Shown: positions 44,645-54,133 of the stretch, piece by piece
Position numbering within the stretch: position 1 is the stretch's first letter
Layout of the letters: the number at the start of each line of letters is the position of its first letter
DNA from: Leucobacter sp. wl10
GTDB taxonomy: Bacteria > Actinomycetota > Actinomycetes > Actinomycetales > Microbacteriaceae
Reading direction: 5' to 3'
Length of the DNA: 64,000 nt
NCBI RefSeq assembly: GCF_003569785.1
Contig: NZ_KZ983989.1
Coordinates: 1-64,000, forward strand
Notes under the pieces: model-generated
Told to the model about the DNA's origin: nothing
Database searches by the model: none
Seen by the model: the letters and a program-made list of their open reading frames with translations, nothing else
Program-made: the position numbers and the translations under genes

Positions 44645-47134
44645 CTGGGAGCCGGGGACGGGCCCGGCCGCCCGCTCCACCCAGATGCGCAGCGACCCCG
44701 GCGCCCCGGCGATCGCGATGGAGCCGTGGCGGTCGGTGCGCAGCGGTCGGGATCCGGCCGCGACGTAGGCGTCGAGCGCCTCGGCCGTGGGGTGCCCGTA
44801 GCCGTTGCCGACGCCGACCGATACGAGCGCGACCTCGGCCCCGACCGCCTCGGCCAGGGCGGGATCCTGATCCCGGCTGCCGTGGTGCGCGACCTTCGCG
44901 ACCGACGCGCGCACCGCGGTACCGGCGGCGCGCAGAGCGCGCTGCTCCTCCTCCCCCGTGTCCCCGAGCATCAGCACGGGCAGCTCCCCGGCCCGCACGA
45001 GCAGCACCACGCTCGCGGCGTTCGTGTCGGCCGGTGTGCGGTCCGGGGCGGGCGCGAGCGCCTCCCAGCTCAGCCCGCCCTCGGCACCCGTCATTCCGGC
45101 CGTGACCGCGCGGTACGGGATCCCGGCGGCGTCGAGCTGGGCGAGCACGGGCCGGTCCGCGCCGTCCTCGCTGTTGTCGGGTGCGACGAGGGCCGCCTCG
45201 GCCGCGTCGGCGGCCGCGCCGAGCGCGCCCGCGTGGTCGCGGTCGTCGTGGGTGAGCACGAGCAGCGCGATGCTGCGCACGCCGAAGCGGTCGAGGCAGG
45301 CCCGCAGCAGTTCGGCGTCGTCGCCCGTGTCGACCAGCGCGACCCGTTCGGGGCGCGCGGGGTCGCGCAGCAGGATCGCGTCGCCCTGCCCGACGTCGCA
45401 GGCGACCACGCTCCAGTCGCGCGGCGCATCGGCCCCGCTCACGAGCGGAGCCACGACGGTCGGCCCGGCGAACGCGCCGGCCGCCGCGCAGAGCAGCACG
45501 GCGGCGATCGCGCGGCCCCGCGCGGAGAGCGGGCGGCGGCCCCGCCACGGCAGGCGCCCGGATCCGCGATCCTCGCGCAGCCGGATCCGGCGCGACGCGA
45601 TCCACCACGACACCAGCGCCGCGGCCTGCACCGCCGCGAGCAGCAGCGCGCCCGGCCACCCCTCCGGCCAGGGCCACCGCGCGAGCGGCAGCTGCGCCGA
45701 GACCTCGGCGGTCGCGGCGACCCACCGCGCCGGCAGGCCGGCGAGCACCGTCGCGGCGCCGCCGAGCGCCTCGGACGCGGGCAGGAGCAGCAGCGCCATC
45801 AGCCCGAGGCCGGTGCCGAGCGGCGCGGCCGGCGCGGCGAGCACGTTCGCGAGGATCCCGACCGCCGGGATGCCGGGCTGCAGCAGGACGAGGAGCGGCC
45901 CGCATGCGAGCTGCGCCGCAAGCGCGACGGCCACGGGCAGCACCAGCCAGCGCGGAAGCGGGAGCAGGCGCGATAGGCCGCGCTCGATCCCGGGCACGAG
46001 GAGCAGGATCCCAGCGGTCGCGGCCACCGAGAGCGCGAAGCCGGGCTGCAGCGCCTGCCAGGGGTCGAGCAGCAGCAGCGCGATCACGGCGGCGCCGAGC
46101 GCGGGAAGCGCGACCGCCCGTTTCCCGCCGAAGCCCGAGACCAGCACGACGGCGGCCATCAGGGCCGCCCGCTGCACGCTCGCGTCCGGACCCACGACGA
46201 ACACGAAGGCGCCGAGCGCCGCGCCGGCCAGCACTATTCGCAGTCGCCGCCCGACGCCGAGCACCGCCGAGAAGCGCACAATCGCCCCCGTGACGAGCGC
46301 GCAGTTCGCCCCGGAGACCGCGACCAGGTGAAGGAGGGAGCTCTGCTGCATGCGCCGCTCGAGCGACTCGTCGACGAGCGCCGTATCTCCCACGGCGAAT
46401 CCGGGCACGAGCTCGGCGCCAGGAACCGCGGCAGCGGCCTCGCGCAGCTGCGCGCGCAGCGAGGCCGCGACCCGGCCGGCCCCGGCGACCCAGCCGGCGG
46501 CTCCACCCCCGTCCGGCGCCGCCTCCGCGCGCTCCACCCGCACGCCGTACGCGGCCGCCGATCCCGCCTCCAGTTCGACCGGTCCACCGCGCACCTGCAA
46601 CCGCGTGCCCGGCGCCCACGACTCCGCACTCACCGAGTCGGTCTCCTCGCCGCTCAGCCAGAGCACCACCGGCACCTCGCCGCCCGGCGTGCGCACGCCG
46701 GCCTCCGCCCAGGCCCGCGGGTCCCCGCTCGAGGCCCGTACCTGCGGGAACCCGCGCAGCACCACGTCCAGCTCGAGGGAGCGCTGCTGCTCGGCCGCCC
46801 GGGCCAGACCGGGATCCGACCGCACCCGCTCGGCCCCCTCGATGCTCGCTCCCAGGAGAAGCAGCACCGCACACGCGATGGCCCCGTGGCGCAGCCCCAG
46901 ACGCGCGGCCCTCCGGAGCGCGGTCTCCCGAGGCGCCCAGGCGAGCACCAGCAGAAGGGCTCCGCTCGCGCCCGCCGCCACGGCGAGCACCCGACCGCTG
47001 CCGGGGTGCAGGATCGCAACGGCGGCACAGCCCCACGCGAGCAGCGCGGGCCCGAACAGCCGCCACGTCCCGGGCGGGGGCGAGCGGTTCCGCGCCTCCC
47101 GCTCGAGGGACCCGGTCCGAGCCGATGCATCCAT
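44642..47134 (-). CDS. comEC: ComEC/Rec2 competence channel protein
   Basis: The large polytopic protein (830 aa) that passes single-stranded DNA into the cell. The N-terminal hydrophobic and DUF4131-like region is followed by the Competence domain with HLVAVSGANCALVTGAIV near 240 and many membrane helices. The C-terminal metallo-beta-lactamase-like domain has VVACDVGQGDAILLR, LVLTHDDRDHAGAL and KVAHHGSRDQD. All core motifs are intact. Its ATG overlaps the comEA stop by one base (TGATG), so the two are coupled. No pilus genes are visible in the window. Confidence 0.95.
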   Translation of the reverse strand: MDASARTGSLEREARNRSPPPGTWRLFGPALLAWGCAAVAILHPGSGRVLAVAAGASGALLLVLAWAPRETALRRAARLGLRHGAIACAVLLLLGASIEGAERVRSDPGLARAAEQQRSLELDVVLRGFPQVRASSGDPRAWAEAGVRTPGGEVPVVLWLSGEETDSVSAESWAPGTRLQVRGGPVELEAGSAAAYGVRVERAEAAPDGGGAAGWVAGAGRVAASLRAQLREAAAAVPGAELVPGFAVGDTALVDESLERRMQQSSLLHLVAVSGANCALVTGAIVRFSAVLGVGRRLRIVLAGAALGAFVFVVGPDASVQRAALMAAVVLVSGFGGKRAVALPALGAAVIALLLLDPWQALQPGFALSVAATAGILLLVPGIERGLSRLLPLPRWLVLPVAVALAAQLACGPLLVLLQPGIPAVGILANVLAAPAAPLGTGLGLMALLLLPASEALGGAATVLAGLPARWVAATAEVSAQLPLARWPWPEGWPGALLLAAVQAAALVSWWIASRRIRLREDRGSGRLPWRGRRPLSARGRAIAAVLLCAAAGAFAGPTVVAPLVSGADAPRDWSVVACDVGQGDAILLRDPARPERVALVDTGDDAELLRACLDRFGVRSIALLVLTHDDRDHAGALGAAADAAEAALVAPDNSEDGADRPVLAQLDAAGIPYRAVTAGMTGAEGGLSWEALAPAPDRTPADTNAASVVLLVRAGELPVLMLGDTGEEEQRALRAAGTAVRASVAKVAHHGSRDQDPALAEAVGAEVALVSVGVGNGYGHPTAEALDAYVAAGSRPLRTDRHGSIAIAGAPGSLRIWVERAAGPVPGSQ

Positions 47135-48066
47135 CAGACCGTCACCAGCTCCCGGAAGCCGTCGAGGGTCTTCGCCCCGATGCCCGAGACCTCGAGCAGC
47201 TGCTCGACCGAGGTGAACCCGCCGTTCGCCTCGCGCCAGTCGATGATGCGCTGGGCGAGCGCGGGCCCGACCCGCGGCAGCGTCTCGAGCGCCGCCGCGT
47301 CCGCGGCGTTGAGGTTCAGCGGGCCGGAGCCGGTGCCCGCCTCCGACGGCGCGGTCGAACCGCTGCTCCCCGCGGCTCCGGCTGCGGCGCCTCCGCCCGA
47401 GGCCGCCTGCTCCGCGTTCGGCACGAGGATCTGCTCGCCGTCGGCGACCGTACGCGCCAGGTTGACACCCGAGAGCACCGCGGCCTCGCCGACCCCTCCC
47501 GCGGCCTCGATCGCATCGGCCACCCTGGATTCCGCCGGGAGCTCGACCACTCCCGGGCTCTTCACCTCGCCGACGACGTGGACGAGTACCGGCGCGGCCG
47601 AGCCGGACGCTGTCGGCTGAGCGCGCTCGGACGACGCGTCAGGGTCCTGCCCTCCGCCCGCGGTCTCCCCCCGAGGCGCCGCCTCGCCGACCGAGCGGGT
47701 GATCTCCTCGGCGGCCTCGGCGGCCGGGCGCAGCTGCAGCGCGGTGAGCACGATCGCGATCACCACGGCGATGAGGAAGGCGACCGTTCCCGCCGCCGCG
47801 GGGACCGCGACCGCGCGCCCGATCCTCCGGCCCAGCGGCGCGTCCGGCCGCCGCTCGAGCGCGGGCGGGAGACCCGGCGAGCCGAACGCGTCGAGCCCGT
47901 CCGTCGGGGTGGCCGCCGCGGCCCGCTCCCGCCAGTCCTGCCGCTCCAGCACGGCCTCGGGCGTCAACGCGTCGGCTGAGCCCGCTTCGGCGCGGCGCCG
48001 AGCGTGCCGACCGGTTCCGGGCGCACCTGCGAGGCCTGTCTGCGCGGGGCTGTTCTCGGGATGCAT
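47134..48066 (-). CDS. comEA: ComEA-type DNA-binding protein
   Basis: A 310-residue membrane-anchored DNA receptor. An Arg-rich cytoplasmic N-terminus (about 1-80) precedes one membrane helix (GTVAFLIAVVIAIVLTALQL, about 93-112). A Ser/Gly/Ala-rich linker and an SLBB domain (VLVHVVGEVKSPGVVELP) follow, then a second linker. The helix-hairpin-helix domain reads LNLNAADAAALETLPRVGPA and GIGAKTLDGFRELVTV. The long cytoplasmic N-terminus is common in Microbacteriaceae. It is first in comEA-comEC-holA and starts at ATG, with TAGCGT six bases upstream. Confidence 0.94.
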   Translation of the reverse strand: MHPENSPAQTGLAGAPGTGRHARRRAEAGSADALTPEAVLERQDWRERAAAATPTDGLDAFGSPGLPPALERRPDAPLGRRIGRAVAVPAAAGTVAFLIAVVIAIVLTALQLRPAAEAAEEITRSVGEAAPRGETAGGGQDPDASSERAQPTASGSAAPVLVHVVGEVKSPGVVELPAESRVADAIEAAGGVGEAAVLSGVNLARTVADGEQILVPNAEQAASGGGAAAGAAGSSGSTAPSEAGTGSGPLNLNAADAAALETLPRVGPALAQRIIDWREANGGFTSVEQLLEVSGIGAKTLDGFRELVTV

Positions 48067-48072
48067 GCGGCC

Positions 48073-48078
48073 ACGCTA
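48073..48078 (-). promoter_or_regulatory. -10 box for a leaderless comEA transcript
   Basis: TAGCGT on the minus strand is followed by six bases and the comEA ATG, with no ribosome site between. The region upstream to 48245 shows no other gene. Confidence 0.45.
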
Positions 48079-48245
48079 GGCCGCCCACGCTCGACTCCGC
48101 CCCCCGCCGGCGCCTCGATGTGGAAAGGTTCCCCGCAACGCGGCAAAATAAGCGCGTTGTGGGCGACGGAGAGCACTCGCGTCGACGTCCCGCGCAGGCC
48201 TGCGCCCCGACGCCGGCGCCCTAAGCGGCTATCAGCACCCCAGCT

Positions 48246-48407
48246 TCACGATACCGGCCGGGGCGGAGTTGAGCCGCGAACCGGCGCCGACCGAACACCG
48301 ATGCCAGGAGCTTCCAACGTGAGAATCATGTTGCCGTCGTCCCAGGAGATCTCGTTCGGTGCGACCTGGGTTCCTCCGGGGTAGTCGGCAAGGGCGGTGA
48401 CGGTCTG
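48246..48407 (-). pseudogene. fragment of a secreted peptidase inhibitor I36-like protein
   Basis: A 53-codon frame without a start reads through ALADYPGGTQVAPNEISWDD and GNMILTLEAPG to a TGA. The YPGG-x-N-EISW-x-DG pattern is that of the mature N-terminus of actinobacterial secreted proteins annotated as peptidase inhibitor family I36. There is no signal peptide upstream (a TGA lies directly before) and no Cys-containing core downstream, so only a middle piece remains. It lies on the same strand just past the frameshifted sigma-factor partner gene. The family call rests on a short stretch. Confidence 0.45.
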
Positions 48408-48417
48408 TCAGCATGGG

Positions 48418-49220
48418 TTATCTCCAGAGGGTGTACGAGGTGACATCTCCCGGAGCGATATGGAACTCCGGGAATCCATCGATACTGATGGTTTCCGAGG
48501 CGAGGATCCGCCAAGAGGTGGTGTCGATGACGATCTGATCATGCGACTCCTGAGATTGCAGCGTGCCGGGCTCGAGGTCCAGGAGCAGCTCGCTGCGCGG
48601 CGTCACTCAACGTCCATGTCTGCATAAGGGTGACGAGAGCGAACGCGTAGTCCCCCGCCCGGTAATCGTTGGGCTCCTCTGAGCCGCTCTGCGCCAGATA
48701 CGCCTTGAGATATGCGCGCATGGATTCCGCGTCCTCCGGTGGCTCTGCCGGAAACGCAGAGAGCAGCGACCCGGGCTCAGCCGGCATCTCCTCAAGCAGG
48801 GTTCCCGGAGCCGGAGCGTCCTTCGGGAGTGGCGAAATGGGTTTCGAACGGGCGTCCATCGGGGCACCGGCGTAGATGCGCGTCACTCCCGAACCGTCAG
48901 GAAGTACCAGCCTTCGAGAGAGTATCCGGGCTGAGAACGCTGACCGGACGGAGGGTTCGAAGCACGCAGTTCGTTCAACAGCACCTCTATCGTCGCCGTG
49001 GTCGTCCGGACGGGCAGAGGACGCGGAACAACCGCGAGCGCAACCGCCGCGACCAAGGCCAGCGAGTATGCGGACTGCGCGAGGGACGATGCTCAGCGGG
49101 AGAATCGGCTGGCCGCCTCTCTCCCGCGTTGAGCTCCCGCAGCGATCGCGCGCCCGACGCCGGCAACTCACGCTCCTGGTAGGAAGTCGCCTGACGTAGA
49201 CGCTGTGTCAGATCATCCAT
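48418..49220 (-). pseudogene. frameshifted membrane protein partner of the sigma factor (CU044_5270-like)
   Basis: The gene starts at an ATG 4 bases after the sigma-factor stop (MDDLTQRLRQATSYQEREL). Similarity then continues in other frames: a membrane helix YSLALVAAVALAVVP and VRTTTATIEVLLNELRASN in frame two, SGVTRIYAGAPMDARSKPIS to LMQTWTLSDAAQRA in frame three, and LLLDLEPGTLQSQ to TSYTLWR back in frame two. Joined, they give about 265 residues laid out like actinobacterial CU044_5270-family proteins: short N-terminus, one helix, extracellular domain. These regularly follow an ECF sigma gene. Shifts fall near 49080-49120, 48890-48910 and 48560-48590. As read it cannot be functional. Confidence 0.6.
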
Positions 49221-49223
49221 GTC

Positions 49224-49751
49224 TCAGTCCTCCGAGGCCTTCGCCGCGTCCAGCGCCGCCGGCTCAGTTTCCTCTGCGAGCAACTTCCGGAGCGCACGCC
49301 TGGCCCGGGACAGCCGAGCCCAGAAAGCGGGCGTCGAGCACTCCATGACAACCGCGGCTTCAGAAGCCCGCAGGCCGTCCCAGTAGCTCAGCTGCAGAGC
49401 CAGCGCGTCCGCAGGATTCAGATGAGTCATCGCGAGTCTCAGTTCCACGTGCTCGTAGTCCCCATCCCATGCGCCCAGCTCGGCGAGTTCCTCCGTCAGG
49501 ACGCGCAGGATCCGAGCCCGCTCGGTGGATCTACGCTGGTACTCGTTGCCGATCAGGTTTCTCGCGGTAGCGACGAGCCAGGGCATCGCGACCCGTAGAC
49601 CGTCCCGATGCTTCGCCCACGCTCGGGCAAACACTTCGGCACTCAGATCCTCGGCGAGTTCTCGGTCGTCCACCCGCTGATATACGTAGCGGAGAATCAC
49701 CCGATAGTGGCGCCGAAAGAGAGTGTCGAAGTCGTCCGCCGCTTGTCCCAA
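49224..49751 (-). CDS. ECF-like RNA polymerase sigma factor
   Basis: A 175-residue sigma-70-family factor with only regions 2 and 4. Region 2 spans FDTLFRRHYRVILRYVYQRV to ELAEDLSAEVFARAWAKHR. Region 4 contains LALQLSYWDGLRASEAAVVM and FWARLSRARRALRKLL. It starts at TTG 49751, with AAGGAG about 5 bases upstream. The next gene, a membrane protein that should be its partner or regulator, is broken by frameshifts, so the factor may be unchecked. An inverted repeat lies 65-77 bases upstream. The target promoters are unknown. Confidence 0.85.
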   Translation of the reverse strand: MGQAADDFDTLFRRHYRVILRYVYQRVDDRELAEDLSAEVFARAWAKHRDGLRVAMPWLVATARNLIGNEYQRRSTERARILRVLTEELAELGAWDGDYEHVELRLAMTHLNPADALALQLSYWDGLRASEAAVVMECSTPAFWARLSRARRALRKLLAEETEPAALDAAKASED

Positions 49752-49815
49752 GCCGTCTCCTTCGAGTTCAGCGAATCGGACGCCGACGCGTCCTCACATC
49801 AATAAGTTTGTCCTC

Positions 49816-49828
49816 CAAGATAATCTTG
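49816..49828. promoter_or_regulatory. palindrome in the AT-rich sigma-gene promoter region
   Basis: CAAGAT and ATCTTG around a single central base form a near-perfect palindrome in an AT-rich stretch (49795-49845) standing out from the GC-rich surroundings, 65-77 bases upstream of the sigma-factor start. Likely promoter/operator of the sigma gene; no separate -35/-10 assignment is safe. Confidence 0.4.
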
Positions 49829-49849
49829 ACAGAAGAATTCCGGCCGCAT

Positions 49850-49933
49850 CTACGCGCCATAGCTCGTGGGGTTGAGCGCATACTGGGCTAGGCAGTGCTC
49901 GTAGGCGAGTTCGTGGGGCGTCAGGGCTCCCAT
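49850..49933 (-). pseudogene. short coding remnant upstream of the sigma gene
   Basis: A 27-codon frame, MGALTPHELAYEHCLAQYAL plus NPTSYGA and a stop, looks coding in composition. Directly upstream another frame reads PERVVRISYVHKQIEAWEP before a stop. Together they resemble the end of a small protein broken by a frameshift. I do not recognise the family. It may instead be an intact very small gene. Confidence 0.25.
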
Positions 49934-50036
49934 GCCTCGATCTGCTTGTGAACGTAGGAGATCCTGACGACCCGCTCTGGCAATAGCGAGGCATCAATCC
50001 GCTCGCTCCTGGTTCGGTGTCACCAGGAGGTGCAGA

Positions 50037-50441
50037 TCAGGATTCGAGCAGTCCCTCGTCGTACCGACGGATACCCATCTCGAAGAGGTCGCCGCCGAAG
50101 AGCAGCTGAGCGAAGATGAGCCCCGCGAGGCTCGCGATGACCAGAGCCGCGGCACCGAACGCCAGGCCCCTGCCGCCCCACCCTCGCCAGCCGTTGTACA
50201 GCAGCAGACCGAGGCCGATCGCGTGAGCGATGACCAATGGAACCAAGCCGAAGGTTGCAGCAAAACCCTCCATGGTGGTGCCAGCAACAAGCGCTTTCCC
50301 TTGCTCCGATTCCTCCTCGTACAGCGTCAGTCCGTACCAGGCCCAGGCGATCGGCATGACGATCAGGCCGACGCCCGCCAACATCCAGAAGGCGATACGC
50401 GCACTTCCGCTCAGCTCATAGTCGTTTCGAATGGTGGCCAT
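50037..50441 (-). CDS. small three-helix membrane protein of unknown function
   Basis: A 134-residue protein with three predicted membrane segments: IAFWMLAGVGLIVMPIAWAW (about 15-34), GFAATFGLVPLVIAHAIGLG (about 60-85) and LAFGAAALVIASLAGLIFAQ (about 93-115). A charged loop (TLYEEESEQGKA) lies between the first two. The ATG at 50441 is chosen; the 35 residues upstream in frame look non-coding. The gene stands alone between the sigma-factor region and a divergent pair of exported-protein genes. I do not recognise the family. Confidence 0.75.
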   Translation of the reverse strand: MATIRNDYELSGSARIAFWMLAGVGLIVMPIAWAWYGLTLYEEESEQGKALVAGTTMEGFAATFGLVPLVIAHAIGLGLLLYNGWRGWGGRGLAFGAAALVIASLAGLIFAQLLFGGDLFEMGIRRYDEGLLES

Positions 50442-50768
50442 CCCCTTTGTCCGCTCCGACCTGCTGGTTCCCGTGGAAGGGTAAGTATGCGCGGTGAACG
50501 CGATGGTACCTGATCTGACTCTACTCAACGGAACGTCTCGTGCCACTTGGTCGAGCCCCAGGGGCGCCGCTCACCATTGAGCAGCAGTCAGGCCTACCGC
50601 CCGACATCTGAGGAGTTTGGCGGGCCGGGGGTTCCTGACCCGCAATGAGCCGTTTCCCAGCTGTTCACTTCTAGCCGATGATCACACATCTTCCTCGGGC
50701 CGGACCCTTGTCAGGATCCGTGTGCTCGTCAAACTCCATCCACAACGGCCACCCGGAAGGAGAACTCA
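50442..50768. other. 327-base intergenic region between divergent genes
   Basis: This gap separates the minus-strand membrane protein from the plus-strand secreted-protein pseudogene. It has lower GC than the surroundings and holds no credible gene. The only promoter-like element seen is the plus-strand pair at 50708-50735; nothing convincing was seen for the minus-strand gene. Confidence 0.5.
50708..50735 (+). promoter_or_regulatory. possible promoter of the secreted-protein/lipoprotein pair
   Basis: TTGTCA and CAAACT are 16 bases apart, 34 bases before the ATG at 50769, which itself has GGAAGGAG as ribosome site. The -10 match is weak. Confidence 0.3.
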
Positions 50769-51140
50769 ATGAGGAGCAAGGGTGTTGTCGCTCCGATCGC
50801 AGCGGTCGTTCTGGCCGCTGGAGCGTTCATAGCGAGCTCGGTGTCGGCCGCAACCTCAGGGCGACCCCATGTGGGTCGGTGAGGAGCCGGTGTTCCTGAC
50901 CTCGCGTGAAGCCGTGTCGAGATGGAACGGGCAGCTCGGTGCGAGAAGCTCGAGACCTGGCTCGGCGACCCGAGCCTCTCGGCAAAGCAGGTGGGGGCGG
51001 ACGCTGAGAAGGACGGCATCTCGGTCGCCGCACCCTCGCAGGCCTCTTCGAGTTACACGTACGTGGTACGGAACGGTCATCTGGAACCAGTACTGAGCAT
51101 CTCGGAAGAGCCTCGAACCGCCCCCTGGAGGATCGCATGA
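50769..51140 (+). pseudogene. frameshifted secreted protein
   Basis: The gene starts well (AAGGAG, then ATG) with a clear signal peptide, VVAPIAAVVLAAGAFIASSV then SAAT. Soon after, the frame hits a TGA at about 50880. Coding similarity in style continues in another frame as DPMWVGEEPVFLTSREAVSR, then back in the first frame as CEKLETWLGDPSLSAKQVGA to the TGA at 51140. That stop overlaps the next gene as ATGA, which shows the last frame was once translated through. The two shifts compensate. The product would be a small exported protein of about 123 residues of unknown family. Confidence 0.6.
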
Positions 51141-51562
51141 TTACTGACAAGCAACGAGCCGGTTCCGCTCTCGCGTCGCTCGCCCTCGCACTGGCGCTGA
51201 GCGCCTGCGCCGGAGAAAGCCAGCAGCAGGCGGAGCCTGACAACACGCTCTCCCTGAGCGGCACCTGCGATGGAATCGGCGTGCTGCAGGGCCACTTCGG
51301 GGACGAGATGATGGCGTACATGGCCGGAGAGCGGACCCTCGCCGAGCTTCGGGAGGCCGAGGCTGCGCTCTCCGAGCGCTGGGGCGCCCTGGCCGCCGAG
51401 AGCGCCCCCGAGCTGAAGGAGGCGCTGAGCGTGGTGGCGGAGGAGTCGAAGGCCGGGGACTTCGAGAACAACCGTGCGGCAGGCCAAGCGCTCGGAACGG
51501 CAGTGGAAGCCTGCGAAGCCGCCGGCTACCCCATACAGGTGAAGGCCACACGCGGGGGCTGA
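51137..51562 (+). CDS. putative lipoprotein of unknown function
   Basis: A 141-residue exported lipoprotein. The N-terminus is basic, then ALASLALALALSACAGES gives a signal sequence with lipobox LSAC, so the Cys should be lipidated. The mature part is acidic and helical, with two further Cys (GTCDGIG and AVEACEA) that may form a disulfide. The ATG overlaps the end of the preceding pseudogene as ATGA, suggesting a former two-gene unit. It is convergent with leuS, 30 bases apart. I do not recognise the family. Confidence 0.75.
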   Translation: MITDKQRAGSALASLALALALSACAGESQQQAEPDNTLSLSGTCDGIGVLQGHFGDEMMAYMAGERTLAELREAEAALSERWGALAAESAPELKEALSVVAEESKAGDFENNRAAGQALGTAVEACEAAGYPIQVKATRGG

Positions 51563-51592
51563 GACGTCAGCGCATAACTCCCCCGCCTGGCC

Positions 51593-54133
51593 TCAGCGCG
51601 TGACGACGCTCACGATCTTCGGCACGCGCACCACCACGTTGACCACCTCGCGGTCCCCGATCGAGCGCTGCACGGCCGCCGACGCCCGCGCCGCGGCCTC
51701 GGCCTCCGCCTCCGTCACCGAGGCCGGCAGCGTGAGGCGATCCCGCACCTTGCCGTCGACCTGCACGACCATCGTCACCTCGTCCTCGACGAGGAGCGAG
51801 GGATCCGCCGCCGGCCACTCGGCCAGCGCCACCGTTGGCTCGTGCCCCAGCTTCGCCCACATGTCCTCCGCCGCGTATGGCGCGAAGAGCGACAGGATCA
51901 CCGCGATCGCCTCGGCCGACTCGCGCACCGCGGGATCCGCGGCGCCGCAGCCCGAGTCGATCGCCTTGCGGGTCACGTTGACCTGGTCCATGAGACGGGC
52001 CACGACCACGTTGAACTTGTAGGCCTCGATGAGCCCCGGGGCGTCCGCGAGCAGCTGGTGGGTGTGCTTGCGCAGGGCCGCGTCGCCGCCGGAGAGGTCG
52101 GCCCCCGCCGGCGCGCCGGCGAGCTCCACGTCGTCGGCCACGCGCCAGGCGCGCCCGAGGAACTTCGCCGAGCCCTGCACCGACACGTCGGCCCAGTCGA
52201 TGTCGTCCTCGGGGGGCCCTGCGAACGCGAGGGTCACGCGCAGCGCGTCGGCGCCGTGCTCCTTCAACTCCGAGGCGAACTCGACCAGGTTGCCCTTCGA
52301 CTTCGACATCTTCGCGCCGTCCTGCAGCACCATGCCCTGGTTGAGCAGCGCCGAGAAGGGCTCCTCGAAGTCGAGGTAGCCGAGGTCGTGCAGCACCTTC
52401 GTGATGAAGCGCGAGTAGAGCAGGTGCAGGATGGCGTGCTCGACGCCGCCCGCGTACTGGTCGATGGGGCCCCACCGCTTGGCCAGCTCGGGATCGAAGG
52501 CCTGCGTGTCGTCGTTCGCCGACAGGAAGCGCAGATAGTACCAGGAGCTGTCGACGAAGGTGTCCATGGTGTCGGGATCGCGCGTCCAGGTCTCGCCGGT
52601 GCCGGGGTCGATCACGGTCGCCCACTCGGTCGCCGCGCCGAGCGGCGAGGCGCCCTTGGGCTTCAGGTCGAGGCCCTCGGAGGGGGGCAGCTCGACCGGC
52701 AGCGCCGAGGGGTCGACGGGCTTCATCTCCCCCTCGTGCTCGCCGGTGCCGTGCAGGATCGGGATCGGCGTGCCCCAGTAGCGCTGACGCGAGATCAGCC
52801 AGTCGCGCAGCCGGTAGGTGGTGGCCGCGCGGCCGGTGCCGCGCGCCTCCAGCACCTCGATGGCCCTCCGGATCGCGTCCTCCTTGGCGAGCCCGTCGAG
52901 CTCGCCCGAGTTGACGAGCACGCCGTCGCCCGCGGTCGCCACGCCGCTCAGAGCCGGATCCGGCAGCGGCTCGCCCTCGGCGTCGCGCGCGTCGACGACC
53001 ACCCGCACCGGCAGCTCGAACCTGAGCGCGAAGTCGAGGTCGCGCTGGTCGTGGGCGGGCACGGCCATGATGGCCCCGTGCCCGTAGTCGGCCAGCACGT
53101 AGTCGGATGCCCAGACGGGGATGCGCTCGCCGTTCACCGGGTTCACCGCGAAGTGGTCGAGGAAGACCCCGGTCTTCTCGCGGTCGGCGTTCTGCCGCTC
53201 GATCTCGGTCTGCTTCTGGGTCTGCTCGAGATATGCCTGAAACTGCATGCGCACCTCGGCGGAGGCGCCGGCGGCCAGCTCGGCGGCCAGGTCGGAGTCG
53301 GGGGCGACCACCATGAAGGTGGCGCCGTGCAGCGTGTCGGGTCGGGTCGTGAAGACCGGCACCCGCTCCTCCCGGCCCTCGATCTCGAACTCGACCTCCG
53401 CGCCGCGCGAGCGCCCGATCCAGTTGCGCTGCATGTTCAGCACCTTGGCGGGCCACCGCCCCTCGAGCGCGTCGAGGTCGTCGAGCAGGCGATCCGCGTA
53501 GTCGGTGATGCGGAAGTACCACTGCGTGAGCTTCTTCTTCACCACCACGGCGCCCGAGCGCTCGGAGGTGCCGTCCGGCAGCACCTGCTCGTTCGCGAGC
53601 ACGGTCTGATCCACCGGGTCCCAGTTGACCCAGCTCGCCTTGCGGTACGCGAGGCCCTTCTCGTACATCTTGAGGAACAGCCACTGGTTCCAGCGGTAGT
53701 ACTCGGGGTCGCTCGTGTGCAGCACCCGGCTCCAGTCGAACGAGGGCGCGTAGACGCGGAAGCTGGCCTTCTGCTGCTCGATGTTGGCGTAGGTCCACTC
53801 GCGGGGGTCGACCCCGCGAACGATCGCGGCGTTCTCGGCGGGCAGGCCGAAGGAGTCCCAGCCGATGGGGTGCAGCACCTCGTAGCCGCGGCCGCGCCAG
53901 TAGCGGGCGAGCACGTCGCCGAAGCAGAACGCCTCCGCGTGGCCCATGTGCAGATCGCCGGAGGGGTACGGGAACATGTCGAGCACGTACTTGCGGGGCC
54001 GGCCGGAGGTTGCACCGGCACCGTCCGCGTCACCGACCTCGAACGGCTTCAGCCGGTCCCAGACGGGAAGCCACCGATCCTGGACCGCCCTGAAATCGTA
54101 GCCCTCGATCTCGCGCGCCTGCTGCTCGCTCAC
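51593..54133 (-). CDS. leuS: leucyl-tRNA synthetase (internal start within the PabB-LeuS frame)
   Basis: If translated from the internal GTG at 54133 this is a normal LeuS of 846 aa. The class Ia motifs are [14 protein letters not shown] (HIGH signature) and [10 protein letters not shown] (KMSKS). The CP1 editing domain has [20 protein letters not shown] and [13 protein letters not shown]. The [11 protein letters not shown] and anticodon-binding regions are complete, as is the C-terminal extension. GAGG lies 5 bases before the GTG; another GTG is two codons upstream. The N-terminal [20 protein letters not shown] is the usual actinobacterial LeuS beginning, which favours this as the main start. 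Confidence 0.85.
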   Translation of the reverse strand: MSEQQAREIEGYDFRAVQDRWLPVWDRLKPFEVGDADGAGATSGRPRKYVLDMFPYPSGDLHMGHAEAFCFGDVLARYWRGRGYEVLHPIGWDSFGLPAENAAIVRGVDPREWTYANIEQQKASFRVYAPSFDWSRVLHTSDPEYYRWNQWLFLKMYEKGLAYRKASWVNWDPVDQTVLANEQVLPDGTSERSGAVVVKKKLTQWYFRITDYADRLLDDLDALEGRWPAKVLNMQRNWIGRSRGAEVEFEIEGREERVPVFTTRPDTLHGATFMVVAPDSDLAAELAAGASAEVRMQFQAYLEQTQKQTEIERQNADREKTGVFLDHFAVNPVNGERIPVWASDYVLADYGHGAIMAVPAHDQRDLDFALRFELPVRVVVDARDAEGEPLPDPALSGVATAGDGVLVNSGELDGLAKEDAIRRAIEVLEARGTGRAATTYRLRDWLISRQRYWGTPIPILHGTGEHEGEMKPVDPSALPVELPPSEGLDLKPKGASPLGAATEWATVIDPGTGETWTRDPDTMDTFVDSSWYYLRFLSANDDTQAFDPELAKRWGPIDQYAGGVEHAILHLLYSRFITKVLHDLGYLDFEEPFSALLNQGMVLQDGAKMSKSKGNLVEFASELKEHGADALRVTLAFAGPPEDDIDWADVSVQGSAKFLGRAWRVADDVELAGAPAGADLSGGDAALRKHTHQLLADAPGLIEAYKFNVVVARLMDQVNVTRKAIDSGCGAADPAVRESAEAIAVILSLFAPYAAEDMWAKLGHEPTVALAEWPAADPSLLVEDEVTMVVQVDGKVRDRLTLPASVTEAEAEAAARASAAVQRSIGDREVVNVVVRVPKIVSVVTR

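Noticed and set aside
48539-49171. 210-codon frame as an independent gene behind the sigma factor
   Set aside because: Its first third is shadow sequence; only the middle part is coding-like and continues the frameshifted partner gene, so it is part of a pseudogene.
49752-50036. Remnant of an insertion-sequence transposase upstream of the sigma gene
   Set aside because: Short coding-like pieces are present, but there is no terminal inverted repeat, no DDE-type motif and no target duplication.
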